Shown: one piece after another, positions 54,921-63,756 of the stretch
Numbering within the stretch: the stretch's first letter is position 1
Layout of the letters: each line of letters opens with the position of its first letter
DNA from: Pontibacter korlensis
GTDB lineage: Bacteria > Bacteroidota > Bacteroidia > Cytophagales > Hymenobacteraceae
DNA: 64,000 nt
Direction: 5' to 3'
Assembly: GCF_000973725.1 (NCBI RefSeq)
Contig: NZ_CP009621.1
Coordinates: forward strand, 3,961,001-4,025,000
Program-made: the position numbers and the translations under genes
Notes under the pieces: generated by a model
The model's database searches: none
What the model was told of the DNA's origin: nothing
What the model saw: the letters and a program-made list of their open reading frames with translations, nothing else

Positions 54921-55463
54921 ATGACTAAAATAAGATCAACCACTGTTTGTGGTATATTCCACAATGGAGAAGTAGCACTGGGCGCAGACGGGCAGGCAAC
55001 TATGGACAAGCACATCGCTAAGAGCAATGTTAAGAAGATCCGTAAGTTGCTGGATGGTAAAATTGTAACTGGCTTTGCTGGCTCTACTGCCGATGCTTTC
55101 ACTTTGCTGGAAAGATTTGAGGAGAAGCTGAATGCCTACCAGAGCAATATGAAGCGTGCGGCCATAGAATTGGCGAAAGACTGGCGCAAAGATCAGTACC
55201 TGCGCAAGCTGGAAGCTATGATGGTGGTAGCTAACAAAGAAGAGTTGTTGATCATTTCAGGTACAGGAGATGTACTGGAGCCGGACAACCAGATTGCTGC
55301 CATAGGTTCCGGAAGTATGTATGCTCATGCTGCCGCTTTGGCATTAAAGAAGCACGCGCCACACTTATCGGCAGAAGAAATGGTGCGCGAAGCACTCAAT
55401 ATAGCTGCTGATATTTGTATCTATACTAACCACAACCTCATCATCGAAAAACCAGCTAAATAG
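54921..55463 (+). CDS. hslV: ATP-dependent protease peptidase subunit HslV
   Basis: HslV is the proteolytic chamber of the HslUV protease. The 180-residue protein has the N-terminal-threonine-nucleophile fold with GADGQATMDKHIAKSNVKKIRKL, GFAGSTADAFTLLERFEEKL and IGSGSMYAHAAALALK. The aligned catalytic threonine is Thr7 in MTKIRSTTVCG, so a six-residue propeptide must be removed, unlike in E. coli, where only Met is lost. hslU is not next to it. It is transcribed alone, divergent from pyrG. Confidence 0.95.
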   Translation: MTKIRSTTVCGIFHNGEVALGADGQATMDKHIAKSNVKKIRKLLDGKIVTGFAGSTADAFTLLERFEEKLNAYQSNMKRAAIELAKDWRKDQYLRKLEAMMVVANKEELLIISGTGDVLEPDNQIAAIGSGSMYAHAAALALKKHAPHLSAEEMVREALNIAADICIYTNHNLIIEKPAK

Positions 55464-55701
55464 CGCTGTACAGTAGGGTGAAGAATTGCAGGAAATTTAG
55501 CTTCTGTTATTTGAATTTTTCTTCCTGCTTTGTGTTTAGCTTCTGAACTGAAGGTTATATACCGGCTATCATTCCACCTGCATTTGTCTGGTGTTCGAAC
55601 AGCTGCTGTTTATATGCCGTAAGGTATAAATCAGTAATTATTTAATAACTTGCCGAGCCGAGCTGCCAGGTTGGGCAGCTTTTAGGACAAATTGATCAAC
55701 T

Positions 55702-56673
55702 ATGCAGGTAACAGATTTTTTAAAGAAACACTACAAACATTTTAATGCGGCTTCGTTGATAGACGCTGCCGAAGGGTATAAGGCACACCTTGAGAATGGT
55801 GGTAAAATGCTGATTACGCTGGCTGGTGCTATGTCTACAGCTGAGCTTGGTATCATTCTGGCTGAGATGATCCGCCAGGACAAGGTACATGCTATATCTT
55901 GTACAGGTGCCAACCTGGAGGAGGATATCTTTAACCTGGTAGCGCACGATTTCTATGAGCGCGTGCCGCATTACCGCGAACTTTCAGCTGCCGATGAGGA
56001 GGCTCTTCTGGAGCGTCACCTGAACCGTGTAACAGATACTTGTATACCGGAAGAGGAAGCAATGCGTCGTCTGGAGCACGTAGTGCTAAAGTATTGGCAA
56101 AAAGCTGATCAGGCAGGGGAGTCTTATTTCCCGCATGAGTTCTTCTACCAAATGCTGTTAAGCGGCGACTTAGAGCAGTATTACCAGATCGACCCTAAGA
56201 ACAGCTGGATGCTGGAGGCTGCCAAGAAAAATCTGCCAATCATATGCCCAGGTTGGGAAGACTCAACACTAGGTAACATCTATGCAGGTCACGTAATCAG
56301 CGGCGATATTAAGAATGTGCATACCATGAAGTCAGGCATTGAGTATATGATGTTCCTTGCTGACTATTATACTCAAACTGCCAGTGAAGAATCTACAATT
56401 GGTTTCTTCCAGATTGGTGGAGGTATAGCCGGTGACTTTCCTATATGCGTTGTGCCAATGCTGCACCAGGACCTACAGCGTACAGGTGTTCCGCTTTGGG
56501 GATATTTCGCGCAGATTTCAGATTCAACTACCAGCTATGGTTCTTATTCTGGTGCTGTGCCTAACGAGAAAATCACATGGGGTAAGCTAGGTAAGGATAC
56601 TCCTAAATTTGTGATCGAATCGGATGCTACGATCGTGGCACCATTGATCTTTGCGATTGTACTTGATATGTAA
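55702..56673 (+). CDS. Deoxyhypusine synthase-like enzyme
   Basis: This 323-residue protein belongs to the deoxyhypusine synthase family. It has ITLAGAMSTAELGIILAEMI and ISCTGANLEEDIF (NAD-binding). The C-terminal block SGAVPNEKITWGKLG carries Lys295, which aligns with the catalytic lysine (Lys329) of the human enzyme in PDEAVSWGK. Bacteria lack eIF5A, so the reaction is probably spermidine- or putrescine-linked, such as homospermidine formation. An unknown protein target is another possibility. No polyamine genes lie next to it. A bidirectional hairpin separates it from convergent katE. Confidence 0.9.
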   Translation: MQVTDFLKKHYKHFNAASLIDAAEGYKAHLENGGKMLITLAGAMSTAELGIILAEMIRQDKVHAISCTGANLEEDIFNLVAHDFYERVPHYRELSAADEEALLERHLNRVTDTCIPEEEAMRRLEHVVLKYWQKADQAGESYFPHEFFYQMLLSGDLEQYYQIDPKNSWMLEAAKKNLPIICPGWEDSTLGNIYAGHVISGDIKNVHTMKSGIEYMMFLADYYTQTASEESTIGFFQIGGGIAGDFPICVVPMLHQDLQRTGVPLWGYFAQISDSTTSYGSYSGAVPNEKITWGKLGKDTPKFVIESDATIVAPLIFAIVLDM

Positions 56674-56697
56674 GGAATCTTTCTTCCTTGATAATTG

Positions 56698-56728
56698 AAG
56701 CGGCTGCAGTTTATTACTGCAGCCGCTT
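56698..56728. terminator. Bidirectional terminator between the DHS-like gene and katE
   Basis: AAGCGGCTGCAGT / ACTGCAGCCGCTT forms a perfect 13-bp stem with a 5-base loop and is followed by TTTACTTT, between convergent genes. Confidence 0.9.
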
Positions 56729-56747
56729 TTACTTTATGGTTGTTTCA

Positions 56748-58958
56748 TTAGGCTGGTACCATCATTCTTTCCTCTCGGTTCCAGTGGCGATGTTTCTTGA
56801 TGGCTGCCATAAACATTTCGGCAAACTCATCGGCATCAGCATCATTACCAGCAGTTATTACACCTGTATCATCCTTAACAGATTGCGATGTTTTGTCGGC
56901 ATAACGCACTCCGACAATGCCAGATTTTTCTAGCAGCCTAATTCCATCACCTGAAGTGGCTATAGTTTTGCAGTGCTTAAAGGCTTCATTTATGAAATGC
57001 AGCGCATCGCCTTCTTTCATAAGAATTTCTATACTTGCTTTGCCATCCGGTATGTAGAGTGCGTCATACATGATAGAGGCTGTTGTGATATGGCTTTTAT
57101 CTACTTTTACCTCTTCACCATTGCTGGCCTTGCGCATCCCCAGAAACTTTGAAACAATTTTAACTTGTGCCCCCGCATCCATTAGCGCCTGCCTTACCTG
57201 AACCAACTCGTTACAGTCAAACCCATCCTCTAGCAGTATAGCAACTTGTCTCGTCTTAACGGTTTCGATCTTGTTGCGTTCCATACTAACTGACGGGGAT
57301 TCTTTAACCGATTTCCCTTTTTTCATCATTTTAGAAGCCTCATTGTCTTTGTAGTTCCCGGTCAACTCTTGTTCAAAGTTTGTCGGCACTTCTACGCCTA
57401 CTCCCTCGGCTACGCTTTTACCGAACTCTGGTGCTATCTTATGGAATTGGCCTACCATACACTCCCGCACTTCTTTAGACTGTACTTTGCCTAATTCAAA
57501 ATGAGCGGCGGCTATGATATGCTTTTTCTCTGGTTCCGTCATGGAGTTCCAAAACATCGTGGCCTGGCTATAATGATCATTGAAGCTTGCACTTCGGGCG
57601 CGAACTTTATGGCCCTCTACCATCTCCATATGATGTACATACCCATTCATGTTTTCTGGTGCCATCATAGGGCAGCCACCTCCGAGGGAGTTAGGCCAGT
57701 AATTTACTTTGCCTTTGTTGATGGTTTGCCGCATAAAACCTGCTCCCTGTTGGTTGTGTACCGGACATACTGGCCTGTTTATTGGCAGTTCACCAAAATT
57801 AGAGCTATGGAAACGGTTTAGCTGGGTGTCGATATAGGAGAAGAGGCGACCCTGCAGCAGAGGGTCGTTTGTTACATCTATGCCTGGCACCAGGTTTCCG
57901 GGGTGGAAGGCTACTTGTTCTGTTTCTGCAAAGAAATTATCAGGGTTGCGGTTCAGCACCATCTTGCCAATTGGCTGCAGTGGCACCAGCTCTTCCGGAA
58001 TAATCTTGGTAGGGTCCAGTAAGTCAAAATCAAACTTAAACTCGTCTTCTTCTTCCACAATCTGAACACTTAACTCAAACTCTGGATAATCACCTTTCTC
58101 AATGGCATCCCATAGATCTCGTCTTAACCAATCGGAGTCTTTGCCACCTAGCTTCTGTGCCTCATCCCACATCAAGGAATGTGCTCCCAGCAGCGAGCGC
58201 CAGTGGAGTTTTACAAAACGTGACTTGCCGGCTTCATTTATAAAACGGAAGGTGTGTACTCCAAAACCATCCATCATCCGGAAGCTTCGTGGTATAGCTC
58301 TGTCAGATAACACCCACATCAGCATGTGGTTTGTCTCTGGCATCAGCGAAGCAAAGTCCCAGAAAGTGTCATGTGCGGCTGAGGCTTGTGGTATTTCGTT
58401 GTCAGGATCTGGCTTGATGGCATGTACTAAGTCGGGAAATTTGATGGCATCCTGGATAAAGAATACCGGAATATTATTGCCTACTAAGTCGTAGTTGCCC
58501 TCTTCAGTATAGAACTTTGTAGCAAATCCTCGTACATCTCGCACTGTGTCCGCAGAACCCCTGGAGCCCACAACAGTAGAAAATCTTACAAACACAGGGG
58601 TTTTAGAATTAGGGTCTGTCAGAAATTTTGCCTTGGTATACTCTTTCATGGAGTCATTGTATGGCTGAAAGTAGCCATGTGCCCCTGAGCCTCTGGCATG
58701 AACCACACGTTCCGGAATAGACTCATGGTCCAGGTGTGTCATTTTTTCCCTGAAGTGAAAGTCTTCCATAATAGTTGGCCCACGTGAGCCTGCTTTGAGG
58801 GAGTCATCGGTGTGGTTAACCCTTACACCTTGATCAGTGGTCATGTACTGGTCCTTCGGGTCTTCCCTAAAAGATGCTAGCTGGTGGTTCTTCGTGTTCT
58901 GGTCAACTTTGCGTGAAGGATCGAACTGCTTTTCGTCCTTGTTTTCGTTTTCTTTCAT
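56748..58958 (-). CDS. katE: Large-subunit catalase (HPII type)
   Basis: KatE decomposes hydrogen peroxide with haem. The 736-residue protein is a clade 2 large-subunit catalase. The catalytic His87 lies in [14 protein letters not shown], the distal Asn in [15 protein letters not shown] (about 161-162), and the haem-ligand Tyr in [14 protein letters not shown] (about residue 370). A C-terminal flavodoxin/DJ-1-like domain (about 585-736, [15 protein letters not shown]) is present as in E. coli HPII. It is monocistronic, with a 448-base upstream region. Confidence 0.97.
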   Translation of the reverse strand: MKENENKDEKQFDPSRKVDQNTKNHQLASFREDPKDQYMTTDQGVRVNHTDDSLKAGSRGPTIMEDFHFREKMTHLDHESIPERVVHARGSGAHGYFQPYNDSMKEYTKAKFLTDPNSKTPVFVRFSTVVGSRGSADTVRDVRGFATKFYTEEGNYDLVGNNIPVFFIQDAIKFPDLVHAIKPDPDNEIPQASAAHDTFWDFASLMPETNHMLMWVLSDRAIPRSFRMMDGFGVHTFRFINEAGKSRFVKLHWRSLLGAHSLMWDEAQKLGGKDSDWLRRDLWDAIEKGDYPEFELSVQIVEEEDEFKFDFDLLDPTKIIPEELVPLQPIGKMVLNRNPDNFFAETEQVAFHPGNLVPGIDVTNDPLLQGRLFSYIDTQLNRFHSSNFGELPINRPVCPVHNQQGAGFMRQTINKGKVNYWPNSLGGGCPMMAPENMNGYVHHMEMVEGHKVRARSASFNDHYSQATMFWNSMTEPEKKHIIAAAHFELGKVQSKEVRECMVGQFHKIAPEFGKSVAEGVGVEVPTNFEQELTGNYKDNEASKMMKKGKSVKESPSVSMERNKIETVKTRQVAILLEDGFDCNELVQVRQALMDAGAQVKIVSKFLGMRKASNGEEVKVDKSHITTASIMYDALYIPDGKASIEILMKEGDALHFINEAFKHCKTIATSGDGIRLLEKSGIVGVRYADKTSQSVKDDTGVITAGNDADADEFAEMFMAAIKKHRHWNREERMMVPA

Positions 58959-59406
58959 AGTGGGTACTAATTAATAATGTATTACGGTGGTTTAGAGTGG
59001 GGAACAGAGACTTGATAGTAATGCACCTGTACCAACACTGTAAGTTTAGAGTAGAATGTGTGTCCTTTTGTGGTTACGTTAGTGACTTGCAAGGAGTTGA
59101 AGATTACCTTCTTTACTTTGTATTAAAACAGTATTAAAATAGAAGTATAAGAGGATAAGTCAAAAAATGAAGCTTTGCTGCAGGAGCAGTTTATTAGCTT
59201 GTACTTAAGAAAAAGCCAGATAGAAGACCTCAAACTGTTACTATATAATGCATTGCTTAGAATAAGCTACAGCTTTTATTTAGTTGATGAAAGTTGTTTT
59301 TGGCAGGTGTACTTTGGATTATAGGCATAATCCTTCAGTCGCTTTTTTTTGAGGTAAATTCCGTTAAAGTCAGAGGGGCTACAGTAAGAGTGCGTCTATA
59401 GACAAG
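58959..59406. other. Upstream region of katE, nothing recognised
   Basis: AT-rich spacer between two leftward genes. It should hold the katE promoter and the end of the 2H phosphoesterase transcript, but I see no clear -33/-7 pair, OxyR-like dyad or hairpin. Confidence 0.5.
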
Positions 59407-59958
59407 CTAGTAGATTAACTCACGCCTCCCAAAGCGAAATTCTTCGTCTTTTAAGTAGTATTCGCCACACTTTTGAAGTATGGTTAGATTATCAAGAGTG
59501 ATTTCCCAGTTAAAGTTGAACTGGCAAAGGAAGGAGAGGACAGGTCCGAGTATTGGAGGTGTTGTATCGCCGAGAGCAAGAGTAATATGGGGCAGCCACA
59601 GGTTTGTATTATAGTATACGCCCATTTCAGTGCTCATTTCAGAAACATCGCTGTGCAGCCGACCATGAAACTGGTTTAGAGGAGGCGTGCGCAATACTGG
59701 GATGTAGATGACGGGGTGCTCACCTGGAAAAATGCCTAGTCCTGTGGTGCGTATCTTGAAGTTCTGCGCTTCATAGCAGGTTAACTCCAGGTACTGCTTT
59801 AACTCTTCCATGTCAGGAATTTCAGCGGTAAGAAGTGTCAGGTGCGGGTATGGAGTGATTTTAACACCGTTCAATCCGAATTTATCTTCTAAGAGCTGAG
59901 TTAGCTCTGACACACGTTCGGAAGTCTGCTTGTCTAAAAGCGAGGTAATCGCGATCAT
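59407..59958 (-). CDS. 2'-5' RNA ligase family (2H phosphoesterase) protein
   Basis: The 183-residue protein has the two H-x-T/S motifs of the 2H superfamily: PHLTLLTAEIP (about 38-48) and PHITLALGDTTPP (about 125-137), about 85 residues apart. This fits the LigT/ThpR-like fold that hydrolyses or ligates 2'-5' or cyclic phosphodiester bonds in RNA or nucleotides. The substrate is unknown. It is divergent from the ABC-F gene, with a long spacer that contains a dyad (60051-60090). Confidence 0.87.
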   Translation of the reverse strand: MIAITSLLDKQTSERVSELTQLLEDKFGLNGVKITPYPHLTLLTAEIPDMEELKQYLELTCYEAQNFKIRTTGLGIFPGEHPVIYIPVLRTPPLNQFHGRLHSDVSEMSTEMGVYYNTNLWLPHITLALGDTTPPILGPVLSFLCQFNFNWEITLDNLTILQKCGEYYLKDEEFRFGRRELIY

Positions 59959-60050
59959 ATAGTAAAGCTTTCGGTACCAGTTTCTGCCGATGCAACTTAT
60001 GCCCCGGCAATTGCATAAATTATCTAAACGGTATATTTGTCAATATTGTT

Positions 60051-60090
60051 TTACTCAATCAATAGCCAGTTGTTTCTACTGATTGAGTAA
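60051..60090. repeat. 11-bp inverted repeat upstream of the ABC-F gene
   Basis: TTACTCAATCA (60051-60061) and TGATTGAGTAA (60080-60090) are exact complements around an 18-base loop. TATATTTG at 60032-60039 is a -7-like element just upstream. The dyad would lie at the 5' end of a leader of about 270 bases, or act as an operator between divergent genes. Confidence 0.6.
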
Positions 60091-60285
60091 GGGTAGAATC
60101 TTCTGGAGAAACATTCTGCTGTATATTTGGCTATTCCATCTGGCTTATTGCATGACTATTGCCAAAAGCCTGTGTCTTATTATAGCTCATGTTAATTCTG
60201 GTGCTCAATTTAAGAAGATTTATACTTGTATTAAGGTGCACCATTTAAGGATAGCTGTTGTTTTTATCTCACAGGTAAAATTAAG

Positions 60286-60293
60286 TACCTTTG
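60286..60293 (+). promoter_or_regulatory. Proximal -7 promoter element of the ABC-F gene
   Basis: TACCTTTG matches TAnnTTTG 24 bases before the ATG. TTTT lies 20 bases upstream in place of TTTG. Transcription from here would give a very short leader. Confidence 0.6.
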
Positions 60294-60316
60294 CCTCTTA
60301 AAGTATACCGAGTCGC

Positions 60317-62242
60317 ATGATTTCTATCAACAACCTGAACTTTCATTTTGGCAGCCGTAGCATGTATGATGATGCTAACCTGCACATCAAACCTAAAGAT
60401 AAAATTGGTCTTATAGGCCTTAATGGTACAGGTAAGTCTACACTGCTGCGCTTGATTGTGGGTGAGTATACACCAGACAGTGGAAGTATACAGATGAGTA
60501 AGGAGACAACTATTGGTTTCCTAAATCAGGATCTACTAAGCTACCAGACCCACGAAAGCATACTTTCTGTTGCCATGCAGGCCTTTAGCGAAGCTATAAG
60601 CTTGCAGGCTGAGATTGATAAGGTGCTGGTGGAGTTTGAAAATAACTTTCATGATGACCTAGTAGATAAGCTGGCGGCCTTGCAAGAGCGTTTTGAAGCA
60701 TTGGGTGGCTATACAATGCAAGCCGAAGCAGAGGCGATTCTGGAAGGCTTGGGATTTACTACAGAGGAGCTTCAACAGCCGTTAGCTTCCTTCTCTGGTG
60801 GGTGGCGCATGCGTGTGATGCTCGCTAAGATTCTCTTACAGAAACCTTCGCTGCTTCTGCTCGACGAGCCTACCAACCACCTGGACTTACCTTCCATCAA
60901 ATGGCTGGAGTCCTACCTGGAGCGCTATGAAGGTGCTGTAGTTATTGTATCGCACGACAGGGAGTTTTTAGATCGCACCACTAACATGACAGTGGAAGTG
61001 TCTGGTGCTAAACTGAATGTATATGCTGGTAATTATAGCTTCTATTTAGAGGAGAAGGCTATGCGTAACGAGATACAGAAAGGTGCTTATGAAAACCAGC
61101 AGGCGCAGATCCGACAGGCTGAGCGTTTTATTGAGCGCTTCAAAGCTAAGGCCACTAAAGCCAAGCAGGCACAAAGCCGCCAGAAGATGCTCGACCGCAT
61201 GGAACGCATTGATGAAGTGGCACCAGAAGCCGCTAAGGTGAACTTTAGCTTTAAGTTTAATACACAGCCGGGTCGCCATATCTTACGACTTGAGCATATG
61301 AGCAAGGCCTATGGCGATAAGGTTATCTTTCGGGATACAAACGTGCATATTGAGCGTGGCGATAAGATTGCTCTGATTGGTGCAAATGGTAAGGGTAAGT
61401 CTACCTTACTGCGCATTATTGCCGGTTCAGAGCCTGTTAAGGGTAAGCGGGAGCTTGGGCATAACGTTATACTCTCATTCTATGCGCAGCACCAGCTTGA
61501 GTCGTTGAACGTGGAGAACGACATGCTGACAGAACTACAGCAGGCAGGATCCGGTAAGTCGGAAGTAGAGTTACGTTCATTACTAGGCTCTTTTCTCTTC
61601 ACAGGCGATGAAGTATTCAAGAAGATTAAAGTGCTGTCTGGTGGGGAGAAGAGTCGTGTTGCCTTGGCTAAGACACTTATCTCAGAAGCAAACTTCCTGA
61701 TGCTCGACGAGCCTACCAACCACCTGGATATGCAATCGGTGAATATCCTTATTCAGGCGCTTGAGCAGTATGAAGGTACTTTTGTAGTTATTTCTCACGA
61801 CCGATACTTTGTGGAGAATGTAGCTACCAAGATTTGGTACATCGAAGACTATCAGTTGAAGGAGTACCCTGGTACCTATCATGAGTATGAAGCTTGGCAG
61901 GAGAAACGAGAGAAGGAAACAAAAAAAGAAATAGCTAATGCTCCTGCGGCTAAGGTAGAGAAGCAGTCTCGGGATAAAAGCGAATTTTCCCAGTTGACAA
62001 ACCAGCTTAAACAAGTAAATAGGCAGGTGAATGAGGTGGAGAAAGAAGTACAGGTTCTGGAACAAAAGCTTGCGGCCCAGGAGAAGCACCTAGCAGACCC
62101 ACAGGTATTCGGTGATATAGACAAGTTGCAGAAAGCAACCAAAGAGTTTGAAAGTATAAAAAATCAGCTGGATAAGAAGCAGGAAGAGTGGGAGAGCCTG
62201 ATGATAGAAGCTGAAGAGCTTGAAACGAAGCTCGCTGATTAA
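60317..62242 (+). CDS. ABC-F family ATP-binding protein
   Basis: The 641-residue protein has two ABC ATPase domains with no membrane helices. Walker A sequences are GLNGTGKST (about 35-43) and GANGKGKST (about 354-362), with signatures SGGWRMR and SGGEKSR and Walker B LLLLDEPTNHLD and FLMLDEPTNHLD. The linker between them (about 240-320) is the basic P-site tRNA-interaction motif. A C-terminal coiled coil (about 550-641) resembles that of Uup. ABC-F proteins act on the ribosome in stalling relief or antibiotic protection. Which subgroup this is cannot be decided by eye. Its terminator has been split by an insertion sequence. Confidence 0.95.
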   Translation: MISINNLNFHFGSRSMYDDANLHIKPKDKIGLIGLNGTGKSTLLRLIVGEYTPDSGSIQMSKETTIGFLNQDLLSYQTHESILSVAMQAFSEAISLQAEIDKVLVEFENNFHDDLVDKLAALQERFEALGGYTMQAEAEAILEGLGFTTEELQQPLASFSGGWRMRVMLAKILLQKPSLLLLDEPTNHLDLPSIKWLESYLERYEGAVVIVSHDREFLDRTTNMTVEVSGAKLNVYAGNYSFYLEEKAMRNEIQKGAYENQQAQIRQAERFIERFKAKATKAKQAQSRQKMLDRMERIDEVAPEAAKVNFSFKFNTQPGRHILRLEHMSKAYGDKVIFRDTNVHIERGDKIALIGANGKGKSTLLRIIAGSEPVKGKRELGHNVILSFYAQHQLESLNVENDMLTELQQAGSGKSEVELRSLLGSFLFTGDEVFKKIKVLSGGEKSRVALAKTLISEANFLMLDEPTNHLDMQSVNILIQALEQYEGTFVVISHDRYFVENVATKIWYIEDYQLKEYPGTYHEYEAWQEKREKETKKEIANAPAAKVEKQSRDKSEFSQLTNQLKQVNRQVNEVEKEVQVLEQKLAAQEKHLADPQVFGDIDKLQKATKEFESIKNQLDKKQEEWESLMIEAEELETKLAD

Positions 62243-62266
62243 GTAGCAATATCATTTTTAGTGTAC

Positions 62267-62303
62267 AAAGGCAATGGTACCTGATAATAGCAGGTGCCGT
62301 TGC
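62267..62303 (+). terminator. Terminator stem of the ABC-F gene, separated from its T-tract
   Basis: GCAATGGTACCTG (62271-62283) pairs with CAGGTGCCGTTGC (62291-62303), with two G-T wobbles and a 7-base loop. No T run follows because an insertion sequence starts at 62304. The missing T6 run lies at 63631-63636 behind a second copy of GCCGTTGC. There it would pair with the A-A-A-G at 62267-62270 if rejoined. Confidence 0.85.
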
Positions 62304-62327
62304 GGGAGTGTAATTTAAACTGTGTCA
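62304..62327 (+). repeat. Left terminal inverted repeat of the IS
   Basis: Pairs with 63599-63622: 18 of 24 positions are complementary, with an exact inner 11 bases. The adjacent 8 bases, 62296-62303, are the left copy of the target duplication. Confidence 0.85.
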
Positions 62328-62408
62328 TTTCCTTCTTTTCATTTACTGGCCCTGTTGGTGTACTGGTGTGAATCCCTACAGCAACAGGGCCATCTTTTGA
62401 AGTGCGTC

Positions 62409-63564
62409 TCACTTCAAGTCCAGCGGCATCCTGTCGCCGAACCAGGTCGAGAGCTGCTGGGCTGTCTGGCTCCAGTTGGCTAGCGGCATCACCCACTTTT
62501 TGCTGATGTTCTGATGGGATAAGTAAATCAGCTTCAGCAGGGCCATATCCGAGGGGAAGGCCCCCTTTGTCTTGGTCACCTTCCGCACCTGGCGGTGGAA
62601 GCCCTCAATGGTGTTGGTGCTATAGATCAGACGCCGGATCGGCTCGGTGTACTTAAAGTACGTGCTCAGCTTGTCCCAGTTCCGCTGCCAGCTCTCAATG
62701 ACCCTCGGGTACTTCTTGCCCCACTTCTCCTCCAGCTCCAATAGTCGCAGTTCGGCCAGTTCTTTAGTCTCTGCCCGGTATACGGGCTTCAGGTCGCGCA
62801 TGAACTCCTTCTGATCCTTAGAGCCCGCGTACTTGCTGCTGCTGCGGATTTGGCGGGCAATGCAACTCTGTACTTCAGCCTGAGGATAAACACTGCTGAT
62901 GGCCTCGGCAAAGCCCTTGAGGTTGTCAATGCAGGCAATGAGCATGTCGGCTGCGCCTCGCTGCTGCAGGTCGGTGAGCACCGAGAGCCAGAAGGTGGCT
63001 CCCTTGCTTTCCGGTACGTACACGCCCAGCAGCTCTTTGTGACCTGGCGGTCAATGCGAGAGGATGTTGTGGACGGCTTTCGAGACGGTGCGCCCTTCCT
63101 GCCGCACCTTGTCGTGCATGGCATCCAGCCAGACAATGCAGTAGAGCGGGTCCAGCGCTCTGGCCTGCCACTCTTTTACCTGGGGCACGATCTTCTCCGT
63201 GAGGGCCGCCAGGGTGTCATGGGAGATGTCCATGTCATACATCTGCTTCAGGTGCGAAGAGATGTCCCGCAGGCTCATCCCCAGGCCGTACATGCTTGAG
63301 TATGCGGGGCTCCAGGTTCTCGGCCAGCACGGTTTCCCGCTTCTTGATGATCTGCGGCTCGAAGCTTGCCGTTGCGCCGGTTGCCCTTCGCTCGCTGCTC
63401 TTCCGACAGGTGCAGGGCCATCTCCGCATCCAGGGCGGCTTCTAAGAAGTGTTTTAATAGGGGCCAAGCGCGCCGTCTTTACCGAAGGTGGGTTTGCCGC
63501 TCCGGAACTCCTCCAGGAACTGGCGCTTGATCTTCTCCAGATCCAGCTCGTTTTTCTCTTCCAT
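62409..63564 (-). pseudogene. IS256-family transposase, disrupted
   Basis: Read leftwards from ATG at 63562-63564 the protein starts MEEKNELDLEKIKRQFLEEF, as in Mutator/IS256 transposases. The frame breaks soon after (about 63515-63460). It continues in another frame (LEAALDAEMALHLSEEQRAK), shifts again near 63375 (SFEPQIIKKRETVLAENLE) and again near 63310 (YGLGMSLRDISSHLKQMYD). A TGA at 63051-63053 results from two small compensating changes within about 20 bases. The last 200 codons (VYVPESKGATFWLSVLTDLQ ... CIDNLKGFAEAI ... YSTNTIEGFHRQVRK) are intact and carry the family's signature region. The gene cannot make a full-length transposase without several frameshifts. Confidence 0.92.
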
Positions 63565-63598
63565 ATTGACTGTGTTAAAGGTAATACTGCTAATCCTT

Positions 63599-63622
63599 TG
63601 ACACAGTTTGTTTTACAGACTC
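63599..63622 (-). repeat. Right terminal inverted repeat of the IS
   Basis: Complement of 62304-62327 with six mismatches. The next 8 bases, 63623-63630 (GCCGTTGC), are the right copy of the target duplication and are followed by the T6 tract of the split terminator. Confidence 0.85.
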
Positions 63623-63756
63623 GCCGTTGCTTTTTTGCTTTTCTTAAAGCTTATTTACTTTATTGCATCAATAGTTTCTCTGCTCTAAGATTTACAGTTT
63701 TTAACAATCAATGTGTTGATTGTTAAATTTTTTTCTGCAATTGCTTAATCTATGAC

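Larger units (their letters stand above)
62304..63622. mobile_element. IS256-family insertion sequence (decayed)
   Basis: The element is 1,319 bp. Its ends are imperfect inverted repeats of 24 bases (62304-62327 and the complement of 63599-63622, 18 of 24 identical, with the inner AAACTGTGTCA exact). It is flanked by an 8-bp direct repeat GCCGTTGC (62296-62303 and 63623-63630), the target duplication size usual for IS256-family elements. It contains one transposase gene in reverse orientation, interrupted by frameshifts, and a hairpin (62347-62392) behind that gene. Its GC is higher than that of the flanking DNA. Confidence 0.9.

Noticed and set aside
60083..60301. 72-codon frame with a TTG start before the ABC-F gene
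   Set aside because: Hydrophobic, low-complexity translation of AT-rich DNA ending in the proximal promoter; no ATG or RBS. A leader peptide remains conceivable but unsupported.
62317..63609. IS boundaries at the perfect inner 11-bp repeat only
   Set aside because: No target duplication flanks these positions; extending the ends to 62304 and 63622 reveals the 8-bp duplication and longer imperfect repeats.
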